NCBI GenBank assembly: GCA_005801485.1
Contig: SYDM01000030.1
Location: 1-10,094, forward strand
Reading direction: 5' to 3'
Origin: Rickettsiales bacterium
GTDB taxonomy: Bacteria > Pseudomonadota > Alphaproteobacteria > Pelagibacterales > Pelagibacteraceae
DNA length: 10,094 bases
Shown: one piece after another, positions 1-7,294 of the stretch
Numbering within the stretch: the first letter of the stretch is position 1
Layout of the letters: each line of letters opens with the position of its first letter
Made by a program: the position numbers and the translations under genes
Notes under the pieces: generated by a model
The model's input: the letters and a program-made list of their open reading frames with translations, nothing else
The model's database searches: none
Told to the model about the DNA's origin: nothing

Positions 1-1
1 A

Positions 2-580
2 CGAGGCGCATGTAGAGGAAAAAATTCAAAGATATCTTGGACTCAAGTCGAAACCGGATCAGCTATTACCTGGAAATATCCAAGCTGCATTTTGCAAGGA
101 GATAATTCTGTTGGAGAATTTTATTCTATAGCGATTACAAACAATTTTCAAAAAGCAGATACAGGCACAAAAATGATCCATCTTGGAAAAAATACCAAAA
201 GTAAAATAATTTCAAAAGGCATATCAGCTGGAAATGCTGATAACACGTATAGAGGACTTGTCGATATTAGCGAGAGAGCATCAAATTCTAGAAATTATAC
301 CCAATGCGATTCTTTATTAATGGGAAATAAATGTGGAGCGCATACTGTCCCTTATATTAAGAATAAAAACTCAACATCAACTATTGAGCACGAAGCGACC
401 ACTACAAAAATTAATGAAGAACAGCTTTATTACTGTAACCAAAGAGGATTGGATAAAGAGGAAGCCGTTAGCTTGATTGTAAACGGATTCTGTAAAGAAG
501 TATTACAACAGTTACCTATGGAATTTGCAGTAGAAGCACAAAAGTTAGTTGCTATTAGTTTAGAAGGAAGTGTAGGCTAA
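2..580 (+). CDS. sufB: Fe-S cluster assembly protein SufB, C-terminal part (5' end outside window)
   Basis: This is the last 192 residues of SufB, the scaffold subunit of the cytoplasmic SufBC2D complex that builds Fe-S clusters. The frame is open from base 2. The reading frame before the first internal ATG (base 92) is clearly SufB ([17 protein letters not shown]), so that ATG is not the true start. Family hallmarks are YRGLVDI, TQCDSLL and HEATTTKI. The Cys codon at 305-307 (TQCDS) corresponds to E. coli SufB Cys405, and the Glu codon at 392-394 (HEATT) to Glu434; both are implicated in cluster assembly at the SufB-SufD interface. The ending [17 protein letters not shown] closely matches other SufB proteins. 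The stop overlaps the sufC start by one base (TAATG). Identity is secure; only the upstream part is missing. Confidence 0.97.
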   Translation, partial: RGACRGKNSKISWTQVETGSAITWKYPSCILQGDNSVGEFYSIAITNNFQKADTGTKMIHLGKNTKSKIISKGISAGNADNTYRGLVDISERASNSRNYTQCDSLLMGNKCGAHTVPYIKNKNSTSTIEHEATTTKINEEQLYYCNQRGLDKEEAVSLIVNGFCKEVLQQLPMEFAVEAQKLVAISLEGSVG

Positions 581-1314
581 TGTTACAAATAAAAAAATTA
601 TACGCCAGTATTGATAAAAAATTGATTTTAAAAGGCGTAGATTTGAATATCAAATCAGGTGAAGTGCATGCAATTATGGGACCTAATGGTTCTGGCAAAA
701 GTACTTTAGCTAACGTTCTTTCAGGAAAGAATGGCTATACCATCAAAGGAGAAATAACTTTTGATGGGATAGATTTAAATAACTTATCAGTAGAAAAAAG
801 AGCACAGAAAGGTATTTTTTTAGCATTTCAATATCCGTTAGAAATACCAGGAGTAAACACAAATAATTTTTTAAAAACATCTTTAAATTCAGTGAGAAAA
901 GCAAAAGGCCAAAAAGAATTAGATACCTTGACTTTTTTAAAATTAATTAAAGAAAAAGCTTTAGAACTTGGAATAGACGAAAAATTTTTATCACGCCAAT
1001 TAAATGTTGGTTTTTCAGGCGGAGAAAAGAAAAAAAATGAAATTCTTCAAATGAAGATATTAGAACCTAAGCTTTCAATTTTAGACGAAACTGACTCAGG
1101 GTTAGATATCGATGCATTAAAAATTGTTGCTGACGGAGTTAATTCATATAAAAATAAAAATAATGCATTTTTGATCATCACCCACTATCAAAGATTGCTT
1201 GATTATATCAAGCCAGATTTTATTCATGTCTTATCAGCCGGTCAAATTATTAAAACAGGATGTGCCGAACTAGGAGAAGAGCTAGAAAAAACTGGTTATA
1301 CAAATTTAATTTAA
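580..1314 (+). CDS. sufC: Fe-S cluster assembly ATPase SufC
   Basis: This 244-residue ABC-type ATPase drives conformational change in the SufBC2D scaffold. It is a soluble relative of ABC transporter ATPases with no membrane partner. Visible motifs are Walker A GPNGSGKST (residues 34-42), Q-loop Gln84, signature SGGEK (146-150), Walker B LSILDE ending in Glu170, D-loop SGLD (173-176) and H-loop His202. The segment FSGGEKKKNEILQM is typical of SufC, and the length is normal for the family. The ATG overlaps the sufB stop by one base. An AAGGA-containing Shine-Dalgarno stretch at 564-568, within the end of sufB, supports this start; it is one of only two clear ones in the window. The gene abuts sufD directly (TAAATG). 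Confidence 0.98.
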   Translation: MLQIKKLYASIDKKLILKGVDLNIKSGEVHAIMGPNGSGKSTLANVLSGKNGYTIKGEITFDGIDLNNLSVEKRAQKGIFLAFQYPLEIPGVNTNNFLKTSLNSVRKAKGQKELDTLTFLKLIKEKALELGIDEKFLSRQLNVGFSGGEKKKNEILQMKILEPKLSILDETDSGLDIDALKIVADGVNSYKNKNNAFLIITHYQRLLDYIKPDFIHVLSAGQIIKTGCAELGEELEKTGYTNLI

Positions 1315-2559
1315 ATGAATCAAAGTTACGATTTTAGTATTGAAAAAATAAAAAATCTTTCAAAAGAAGAGAGAAATTTTAGGCAAAAAAATCTTGATTT
1401 ATTTTTAGAACAAGGTTTTCCAAATAAGAACCTTGAAGATTGGAAGTTTACAGATTTTAATTCAATTTTGAATAAAAATTTTGAAAATATTAATAATAGA
1501 CACGAACATAATTTTAATAAAAAATTGGAGACGATTAAAAATATTGAACATAATTATATATTTTTAATTGATGGTAAAATAAACTCTAGTAGCTTTAAAT
1601 ATGAAGAAAAAAAAAAAATTTTACTTAAAAACTATTCTGAAAAAAGCACAATTAAAATAGATGCAAAAAATTCATTACATTTTCTTAATAATGCATTATT
1701 TTCTTGGGGTTTTAATTTAGAAGTTTCTAAAAATTATAAATTTAAAAAACCATTGATCATTTATAATTTTTTTTCTGATAATCTTGAAAATATAATTTTA
1801 AATGATAAAAATTCTATAAAATTGAATAAAGACTCTCAATTAACATTAATTGAATATAATTCAGACAAAACAAGAAACTATTTTATTAAAAATACAGAAG
1901 ATTTAGTTTCATTAGATAAAAATGCGATTTTAAATAATATTTTGATCCAAAATTCTAAAAGCAATGGTCATTTTTATAAATACATTAAAGTCACATTAGA
2001 GGAAGGTTCTAAATATGAAAATTATAATTTAAGTTCTGGCCTAAAATTTAATAAAGTAGATATTGAAGCAGATTTAAACAAGGAAAATGGAGTCTGTAAT
2101 ATTTATTCAGCATTAAATTTAATTAGCGACGATCACCAGGAAATCAAAACAAGAATAAATCATAATACGGCTCACTGTAAGAGCAATCAAAAAATTAAAT
2201 ATGTACTTAATCAAAATAGCAAAGGCGTTTATCAAGGCAAAATATTTGTTAAAAAGTTAGCTCAAAAAACAGATGCTTATCAATTAAGTAAAGCTTTAAT
2301 TCTTAATGATAAAGCAGAGTTTGATGCTAAACCCGAATTAGAAATTTATGCTGATGATGTAAAGTGCTCACACGGATCAACCTCTGGAAGCATTGACGAT
2401 GACTCAATTCATTACTTAATGACTAGAGGTATAGCTAAAGAAGAAGCTGTAAAACTTTTAATCAATGGTTTTTTAAATGAAACATTAGAGTCTATCGATA
2501 ATTCAGTAATAAAAAATTTTTTAGAAGAAGTATTAGAAAATCAAATCAATGAATATTAA
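1315..2559 (+). CDS. sufD: Fe-S cluster assembly protein SufD
   Basis: This 414-residue protein is the SufB paralogue that completes the SufBC2D scaffold. The N-terminal third is weakly conserved (FPNKNLEDWKFTDF is a typical SufD opening). The C-terminal beta-helix core carries the diagnostic AKPELEIYADDVKCSHGST, in which Cys351 and His353 match E. coli SufD Cys358 and His360; the latter takes part in cluster formation with SufB. RGIAKEEAVKLLINGF follows, as expected. The start immediately follows the sufC stop and has no Shine-Dalgarno sequence, so translation is probably coupled to sufC. It overlaps sufS by 11 bases. By eye it is markedly more AT-rich than sufB or sufC and rich in Lys, Asn and Ile. 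It contains a run of 12 A at 1607-1618, yet the frame is intact. Confidence 0.95.
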   Translation: MNQSYDFSIEKIKNLSKEERNFRQKNLDLFLEQGFPNKNLEDWKFTDFNSILNKNFENINNRHEHNFNKKLETIKNIEHNYIFLIDGKINSSSFKYEEKKKILLKNYSEKSTIKIDAKNSLHFLNNALFSWGFNLEVSKNYKFKKPLIIYNFFSDNLENIILNDKNSIKLNKDSQLTLIEYNSDKTRNYFIKNTEDLVSLDKNAILNNILIQNSKSNGHFYKYIKVTLEEGSKYENYNLSSGLKFNKVDIEADLNKENGVCNIYSALNLISDDHQEIKTRINHNTAHCKSNQKIKYVLNQNSKGVYQGKIFVKKLAQKTDAYQLSKALILNDKAEFDAKPELEIYADDVKCSHGSTSGSIDDDSIHYLMTRGIAKEEAVKLLINGFLNETLESIDNSVIKNFLEEVLENQINEY

Positions 2560-3766
2560 AGATATTAAATCTGAGTTTCCAATATTTAAACAAAGAATAA
2601 ATGGAAAACCTTTAGTTTATTTAGACAGTGCAAATTCAGCTCAAAAGCCAAAAGCTGTAATTGACCGAATTTCAAATTTTTATGAAACAGAGTTTTCAAA
2701 TGTAGGTAGAAGCGTACACACATTAGCTGTTAAAGCCACTAATAGATTTGAATTAACCAGAGATATTGTAAAGAAATATATTAATGCAGAATATAGAGAG
2801 GAAATAATTTTTACGAAAGGAGCTACAGAAGCAATTAATTTAGTTGCAACATCCTATGGCGAAAAGCACGTTAGACAAGGTGACGAGATATTAATTACAG
2901 AATTAGAACATCATTCTAATTATGTTCCTTGGCATTTTCTTCGCACAAAAAAAGGAGCAGTAATTAAATTTGCACCTGTAAATAAAAATGGTGAAGTAGA
3001 AATCGATGACCTTAAAAAATTAATTTCTAGTAAAACAAAAATCATTGCTTTAACTCATGTTTCAAATGTTACAGGTGCTATTTTACCAATAAAAAAAATA
3101 GTAGATTTAGCAAAAGAAAAAAAAATTCCTGTACTGGTCGATGGTACTCAGGGTGCTCCGCATTTAAAAATAGACATGCAAGAACTTGGTTGTGATTTTT
3201 ATGCAATCTCTTGCCATAAAATGTATGGACCAAATGGTCTAGGAATTTTATATGCAAAAAAAAAATGGGTAGATGAACTACCGCCATATCAAGGAGGCGG
3301 AGGCATGATAGATGAAGTTAAAAAAGATAGTATAATTTTTTCAGATTCTCCAACCAAGTTTGAGGCCGGGACAATGCAAACAGCCGAAGTCGTTGCTTTT
3401 GCAGAATCTATAAAATTTATTGAAAAATTAGGAATGAAAAATATCCTAGCGCACGAAAATGAAATATTAGAATATGGTTTAGATAAATTAAAAAGAAATA
3501 ATTCTGTAAATATAATTGGCAATCCTAAAGAGAGAGGTTCGGTTTTGTCTTTTACACTAAAAGGTATTCATCCACATGATATCGCAACAATTTTAGACGA
3601 TGAAGGTGTTGCTATAAGAGCCGGGCATCATTGCTGTCAAATATTGCACGAAAAATTAGGCATTTCAGCAACAGCAAGAGCCTCTATCGGAATTTATAAT
3701 AATAAAGAAGATATCGATATTTTATGTAAGGCAATTGATAATTGTAAAAAAATATTTCAAATTTAA
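2549..3766 (+). CDS. sufS: Cysteine desulfurase SufS (class V aminotransferase fold, PLP-dependent)
   Basis: This 405-residue group II cysteine desulfurase releases sulfur from L-cysteine as a protein-bound persulfide and alanine, feeding the SUF scaffold. Visible residues are the ELEHHSN segment with His121 (PLP ring stacking), LVDGTQ with Asp198 and Gln201, and the PLP Schiff-base lysine Lys224 in SCHKMYGPNG. The glycine-rich loop is YQGGGGMI, and the catalytic Cys362 lies in RAGHHCCQ. Most SufS proteins read RAGHHCAQ, so the extra Cys363 is a small oddity, as is YLDSANSAQKP in place of the usual YLDNAATTQKP. Length is normal. The start lies inside the end of sufD (11-base overlap), with no nearby Shine-Dalgarno site. 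The IscS family is excluded by the long RAGHH-type active-site region and the suf context. Confidence 0.97.
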   Translation: MNIKDIKSEFPIFKQRINGKPLVYLDSANSAQKPKAVIDRISNFYETEFSNVGRSVHTLAVKATNRFELTRDIVKKYINAEYREEIIFTKGATEAINLVATSYGEKHVRQGDEILITELEHHSNYVPWHFLRTKKGAVIKFAPVNKNGEVEIDDLKKLISSKTKIIALTHVSNVTGAILPIKKIVDLAKEKKIPVLVDGTQGAPHLKIDMQELGCDFYAISCHKMYGPNGLGILYAKKKWVDELPPYQGGGGMIDEVKKDSIIFSDSPTKFEAGTMQTAEVVAFAESIKFIEKLGMKNILAHENEILEYGLDKLKRNNSVNIIGNPKERGSVLSFTLKGIHPHDIATILDDEGVAIRAGHHCCQILHEKLGISATARASIGIYNNKEDIDILCKAIDNCKKIFQI

Positions 3767-4210
3767 ATGGAACTTAAAGAATTATATCAAGAAATTATAT
3801 TGGACCATTATAAAAGTCCCAGAAACAAAAGTATATGTTCAGGATACAGTCATGACGCTCAAGCTCATAATCCTCTGTGTGGAGATAAAGTGCACATTTA
3901 TTTAAAATTAGATAAAGAAAAAAAAATATTAGATTTAAGCTTTGAAGGCGAGGGATGTGCAATATCTTTAGCTTCAGCTTCTATATTGACAGAAATCTTA
4001 AAAGGAAAAGATTTAACTTTTGCAAAAAAAGCTACTGAAGATTTTTTAAATATGGTTAAAAATAAAACAAAAATTACTCTTAATAGTTTTACAGATGATC
4101 AAATTACCACAATAACCTCTTTATCAGGTGTTCAGGAATTTCCTATGAGAGTTAAATGTGCTACAATGGTATGGCATACATTTATTTCGGCAACAGATGA
4201 AAATAATTAA
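3767..4210 (+). CDS. sufU: SufU-type Fe-S assembly / sulfur-relay protein
   Basis: This 147-residue protein belongs to the NifU-N/IscU fold family. Its three conserved cysteines are Cys38 in NPLCGD (with Asp40), Cys64 in GEGCAIS and Cys131 in MRVKCATMVW. The 66-residue gap between the second and third cysteines is about 20 longer than in IscU. The IscU LPPVKLHC motif is replaced by FPMRVKCA. Both are marks of the SufU branch. In Gram-positive bacteria SufU is a zinc-binding sulfurtransferase that accepts persulfide from SufS, and the position directly after sufS (TAAATG junction) fits that role. It presumably takes the place that SufE holds in many proteobacteria, but that is inference. There is no Shine-Dalgarno site; expression is probably by translational coupling. 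A scaffold role cannot be excluded from sequence. Confidence 0.9.
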   Translation: MELKELYQEIILDHYKSPRNKSICSGYSHDAQAHNPLCGDKVHIYLKLDKEKKILDLSFEGEGCAISLASASILTEILKGKDLTFAKKATEDFLNMVKNKTKITLNSFTDDQITTITSLSGVQEFPMRVKCATMVWHTFISATDENN

Positions 4211-4216
4211 TAAATT

Positions 4217-4519
4217 ATGAGTGAATTAAAAGAAAAAGTAATCTCAGAGATTAAAAAGATCTATGACCCCGAAATACCAGTGAATATTTATGAATTGGGC
4301 TTGATCTATAAAGTAGAAATTGATGAGAAAAATAAAGTGAACATAGAAATGACCCTTACAAGCCCTAACTGTCCAGTAGCAGAGAGTTTGCCAAATAATG
4401 TTAAAGAGAATATAATGAAAGTTGAAGGTATTACTGATGTAGATCTTAAATTAGTTTGGGATCCACCTTGGGATAAAAATAAAATGTCCGAAGCTGCTAA
4501 ATTAGAATTAAATTTATGA
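4217..4519 (+). CDS. sufT: SufT / MIP18-family (DUF59) Fe-S maturation protein
   Basis: This small protein of 100 residues consists of essentially one MIP18 (DUF59) domain. Diagnostic motifs are DPEIPVNIYELGLIY (residues 17-31), MTLTSPNCP with the conserved Cys52, and WDPPW (81-85), followed by the MSEAAKLEL tail typical of SUF-operon members. SufT-type proteins assist Fe-S protein maturation, and the eukaryotic relative MIP18 acts in the cytosolic targeting complex. The exact step here is inferred from the family and the operon. It starts 6 bases after the sufU stop, without a recognisable Shine-Dalgarno site, and its stop overlaps the next start as ATGA. Confidence 0.92.
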   Translation: MSELKEKVISEIKKIYDPEIPVNIYELGLIYKVEIDEKNKVNIEMTLTSPNCPVAESLPNNVKENIMKVEGITDVDLKLVWDPPWDKNKMSEAAKLELNL

Positions 4520-4848
4520 CACAAGTTATTAAATTAAGTGATAACGCTGCAAACAGAATAAAAGAAATTATGTCTAATGCCGACAACTCAACTATTGGAG
4601 TTAGAGTAGGTGTTCAATCCGGTGGATGTGCAGGCATGTCGTATATAATGGAATATGCTAAAGAAATTAAACCCAACGAAGAAGTTATTGAAGATAAGGG
4701 AGTTAAAGTTTTAATCGATCCTAACGCCATAATGTATTTATTAGGAACAGAAATGGATTATAAAAAAGAAAAATTTTCTTCTCAATTTGTGTTTAAAAAT
4801 CCTAACGAAACTGAACGTTGTGGATGCGGGGAGTCTTTTAAGATATAA
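4516..4848 (+). CDS. sufA: A-type Fe-S carrier protein (SufA/IscA/ErpA family)
   Basis: This 110-residue HesB/IscA-fold carrier accepts clusters from the scaffold and passes them to target apoproteins. The three cluster-ligand cysteines are present: Cys38 in SGGCAGMSY, then Cys102 and Cys104 in the C-terminal CGCGESF. Length and motif spacing are standard. The ATGA overlap with sufT indicates coupled translation, and this is the last gene of the operon. The symbol follows the operon context; by sequence alone ErpA or IscA would be nearly as good. The stop lies 38 bases from the stop of the oppositely oriented glnA. Confidence 0.9.
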   Translation: MTQVIKLSDNAANRIKEIMSNADNSTIGVRVGVQSGGCAGMSYIMEYAKEIKPNEEVIEDKGVKVLIDPNAIMYLLGTEMDYKKEKFSSQFVFKNPNETERCGCGESFKI

Positions 4849-4886
4849 TTTAAATTCACTTTTAAAGATGGACTTAAATAATATTT
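4848..4886. terminator. Possible weak bidirectional terminator between sufA and glnA
   Basis: This is the whole space between two converging genes. A short AT-only inverted repeat, ATTTAA (4848-4853) and TTAAAT (4874-4879), is followed on the plus strand by a T-rich stretch (4884-4888). The stem is only 6 A-T pairs with a 20-base loop, so it is a poor intrinsic terminator. Transcripts from either side may read into each other. Confidence 0.2.
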
Positions 4887-6293
4887 TTATTGGCTATAAT
4901 ACATTTCGTATTCAATTGGATGAGGAGTGTGTTCTAACTTATAAATTTCCTCAAACTTTAACGAAATATATGAATCAATCTGATCATCAGTAAAAACTCC
5001 ACCTTGAGTTAAGAAAGCTCTGTCTTTATCAAGATTTTCCATTGCTTCTCTTAGCGATCCACAAACTTGTGGTATATTTTTTAATTCACTTTCAGATAAA
5101 TGATATAAATCTTTGTCCATAGATTTACCTGGATCAATTTTATTTTTTATTCCATCTATTCCCGCCATCAACATGGCAGCAAAACCTAAATATGGATTTC
5201 CGGCAGCATCCGGGAATCTAATTTCACATCTAGCAGCTTTTTTGTTCATAATGATTGGTATTCTACAAGATGCCGATCTGTTTCTCGCAGAGTAGGCAAG
5301 CATTACAGGTGCCTCAAAACCAGGAATTAATCTTTTATAACTATTTGTTGTTGAATTAGTAAATGCATTTATTGCTTTTGCATGCTTTAGAATTCCGCCT
5401 ATGTAGTAAAGCGCTACTTGCGATAGACCTGCATATTTATCTCCCATAAACACAGGGGCACTACCTTTCCAAATTGATTGATGAACATGCATACCTGAAC
5501 CGTTATCACCTTTAAGAGGTTTAGCCATGAACGTTGAAGTTTTACCAAAAGAATGAGACACCATGTGTACCGCATATTTATATAACTGAACGTTATCCGC
5601 TTGATCAGTAAGTGTACCAAAATACATTCCTAATTCATGTTGGCTTGGAGCAACTTCGTGGTGGTGTTTTTCTACTTTTACACCCATATCTTTTAAAGCT
5701 TTTAACATCTCAGCTCTCATATCTTGAGCGCTATCAACCGGGGGAACAGGAAAATAACCGCCTTTAATTGGAGGTCGATGTCCCATGTTTCCGTTTTCAT
5801 ATTTTTTTCCCGTGTTGTATGGCCCTTCAGAACTATCAATAAAAAAACTGCTAGTGTTCATCTTGTTTTCAAATCTTACATCGTCAAACGTGAAAAATTC
5901 TGGCTCAGGACCAAAATATGCTTTATCTCCGAAACCTGTTTTTTTTAAATAGGCTTCAGATTTTTTTGCAGTTCCTCTTGGATCTCTTTCGTAAGGTTCT
6001 TTTTTAACCGCATCTAAAATATCGCAAAAAATATTTACTGTGTTATGAGAATTGAATGGATCAACAATTGGTCTCGCTAAATCTGGTTTTAAAATCATGT
6101 CGGACTCGTTAATTGCTTTCCAACCAGCTATTGATGAACCATCAAAGAAAACTCCTTCTTCTAACATTTCATCATCTACAATAGTTACATCCATTGTTAG
6201 GTGCTGCAATTTTCCCTTAGGGTCTGTAAATCTAAAGTCTACAAACTCTATTTCTTTATCTTTAATTAATTTTAAAACTTCTTTAGCGCTCAT
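4887..6293 (-). CDS. glnA: Type I glutamine synthetase
   Basis: This 468-residue GSI makes glutamine from glutamate, ammonia and ATP, and forms a dodecamer in the cytoplasm. Visible active-site elements are the DGSSIAGW loop (51-58), FGPEPEFF with Glu130 and Glu132, [10 protein letters not shown] with Glu213 and Glu220, GSGMHVHQS with His269, PGFEAPV with Glu327, the arginines in SARNRS, and CEIRFPD with Glu357 and Arg359. Tyr397 in DKDLYHLS aligns with the adenylylated tyrosine of the E. coli enzyme, which marks the GSI-beta subtype. The ATG is supported by a Shine-Dalgarno AAAGGAA (plus-strand 6300-6306) at normal distance. It is a single-gene unit, with no glnB next to it. It faces the suf operon and diverges from the DMT transporter. 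Confidence 0.98.
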   Translation of the reverse strand: MSAKEVLKLIKDKEIEFVDFRFTDPKGKLQHLTMDVTIVDDEMLEEGVFFDGSSIAGWKAINESDMILKPDLARPIVDPFNSHNTVNIFCDILDAVKKEPYERDPRGTAKKSEAYLKKTGFGDKAYFGPEPEFFTFDDVRFENKMNTSSFFIDSSEGPYNTGKKYENGNMGHRPPIKGGYFPVPPVDSAQDMRAEMLKALKDMGVKVEKHHHEVAPSQHELGMYFGTLTDQADNVQLYKYAVHMVSHSFGKTSTFMAKPLKGDNGSGMHVHQSIWKGSAPVFMGDKYAGLSQVALYYIGGILKHAKAINAFTNSTTNSYKRLIPGFEAPVMLAYSARNRSASCRIPIIMNKKAARCEIRFPDAAGNPYLGFAAMLMAGIDGIKNKIDPGKSMDKDLYHLSESELKNIPQVCGSLREAMENLDKDRAFLTQGGVFTDDQIDSYISLKFEEIYKLEHTPHPIEYEMYYSQ

Positions 6294-6415
6294 TGATAAT
6301 TCCTTTGTAATTTTTTAAAAAAGTGTATTAAACATAACAGAACAAAAAGATTCAATAATATACTTATATAAAATAACAGTTATGCATTTTTAACATATTA
6401 CAATCTAGAATTGAA
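6294..6415. promoter_or_regulatory. Divergent promoter region between glnA and the DMT transporter
   Basis: This is the largest non-coding gap in the window (122 bases) and must carry the glnA promoter, and probably the one for the transporter/transferase pair. It holds a 1-base-spaced palindrome ATAAC-A-GTTAT (6373-6383) and a second ATAACAG copy at 6334-6340. For the plus-strand genes, TATACT (6359-6364) and TATAAAAT (6367-6374) are -10-like, but no good -35 stands at the right distance. On the minus strand TTGAAT (complement of 6350-6355) is -35-like, but the hexamer 18 bases further on is poor. No riboswitch-like structure was recognised. Exact promoter positions are uncertain. Confidence 0.5.
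6334..6383. repeat. Repeated ATAACAG motif, one copy within an 11-bp palindrome
   Basis: ATAACAG occurs at 6334-6340 and again at 6373-6379, 39 bases apart. The second copy is the left half of the perfect palindrome ATAAC-A-GTTAT at 6373-6383. It could be an operator for a dimeric regulator of glnA or of the transporter. In DNA this AT-rich, chance is a serious alternative. Confidence 0.25.
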
Positions 6416-7294
6416 ATGAAAGAAGCAAAAACTCAAGATGTAACACTTCTTGTTTTACTTGGTGCAATTTGGGGATCGTCTTTTTTTAATATAAAAATTG
6501 CCGCTCAATCTTTTGAACCTTACACTTTAGCTTTAATAAGAGTCTTTTTTTCAGCATTGTTTCTATTAGTATTTTCTTTTTTTTATAAGATAAGAATTAA
6601 TGCTTTTTCAAACGACTGGAAAATCTACGCTCTAGTAGGTCTTTGTAATATTGCAATTCCTTTTTCTCTAATAGCAGTCGGAATAAACAAAGTAGAAAGT
6701 TATTTAGCGGCAATATTGATGAGCACCACGCCTTTAACCGGATCAATTTTAGCACATATATTTACTAAAAATGAAAAAATTACTTTTTTTAAATCAATAG
6801 GAATTATTCTCGGTTTTACAGGTGTTTTACTATTATTTTTTGATAAATTAATTTTGAATGAAAGTAATTATTTTTTTGCATTAATTATATTAGTTGGATC
6901 AACTTTTTATTCTATAGCTGGAATAATTATTTTAAAAAAATTAAAAGACGATAGCAATTTAAATGTAACAACGTCAACGATGATTTGGGCATTAATTTTT
7001 TTATTTCCACTATCCTTTATTTTTGAAGATCCAATAAATTCCACTCCAACATTAGTATCTATGCTTTCACTTGTTTATTTAGGCTCAGTTGCAACTGGAT
7101 TTGCCTGGTGGTTAAGATTTAAAATTTTAATTAAAAATGGTTTAGTTTTTCAAACGCAAGTAGCTTATCTAATACCTATTTTTGGAATATTATTTGGTGT
7201 ATTAGTTTTAAAAGAACAAATAACATGGAAAGTTTTAGTTTCTCTTATAATAATCATGTCAAGCATCTATATAGTAAAAAAATATAATAAATAA
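6416..7294 (+). CDS. EamA/DMT-superfamily transporter (RhaT/YdcZ-like 10-TM permease)
   Basis: This 292-residue inner-membrane protein has two repeated EamA domains, roughly residues 9-141 and 152-287, about ten hydrophobic helices in all. Family signs are GAIWGSSF (16-23) in the first helix, STTPLTGSILAHIF before the end of repeat one, and the C-terminal YLIPIFGILFGVLVLKEQITW (251-271). Members export or import amino acids, nucleotides or other metabolites, and the substrate cannot be read from sequence. The start ATG has no clear Shine-Dalgarno site but fits the usual N-terminus. The stop directly abuts the next gene (TAAATG), so the two are almost certainly co-transcribed. A link to lipid-linked sugar metabolism is possible but unproven. 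Confidence 0.9.
   Translation: MKEAKTQDVTLLVLLGAIWGSSFFNIKIAAQSFEPYTLALIRVFFSALFLLVFSFFYKIRINAFSNDWKIYALVGLCNIAIPFSLIAVGINKVESYLAAILMSTTPLTGSILAHIFTKNEKITFFKSIGIILGFTGVLLLFFDKLILNESNYFFALIILVGSTFYSIAGIIILKKLKDDSNLNVTTSTMIWALIFLFPLSFIFEDPINSTPTLVSMLSLVYLGSVATGFAWWLRFKILIKNGLVFQTQVAYLIPIFGILFGVLVLKEQITWKVLVSLIIIMSSIYIVKKYNK

Noticed and set aside
3078..3522. Two open frames on the minus strand (3078-3287 and 3289-3522)
   Set aside because: They lie antisense within sufS, whose protein is fully conserved. Their translations show no recognisable motif and are rich in Leu and Phe, as expected from the complement of A-rich coding DNA.
4306..4524. Minus-strand open frame opposite sufT
   Set aside because: It is antisense to a clear MIP18-family gene and has no support of its own.
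4787..4993. Plus-strand open frame spanning the sufA-glnA junction
   Set aside because: It is a shifted frame of sufA running into antisense glnA, with no motif or ribosome binding site.
5113..6318. Several plus-strand and shifted minus-strand open frames inside glnA (for example 5113-5295, 5414-5620, 5724-5948, 6052-6318)
   Set aside because: All are shadows of the glnA reading frame, without motifs or ribosome binding sites.
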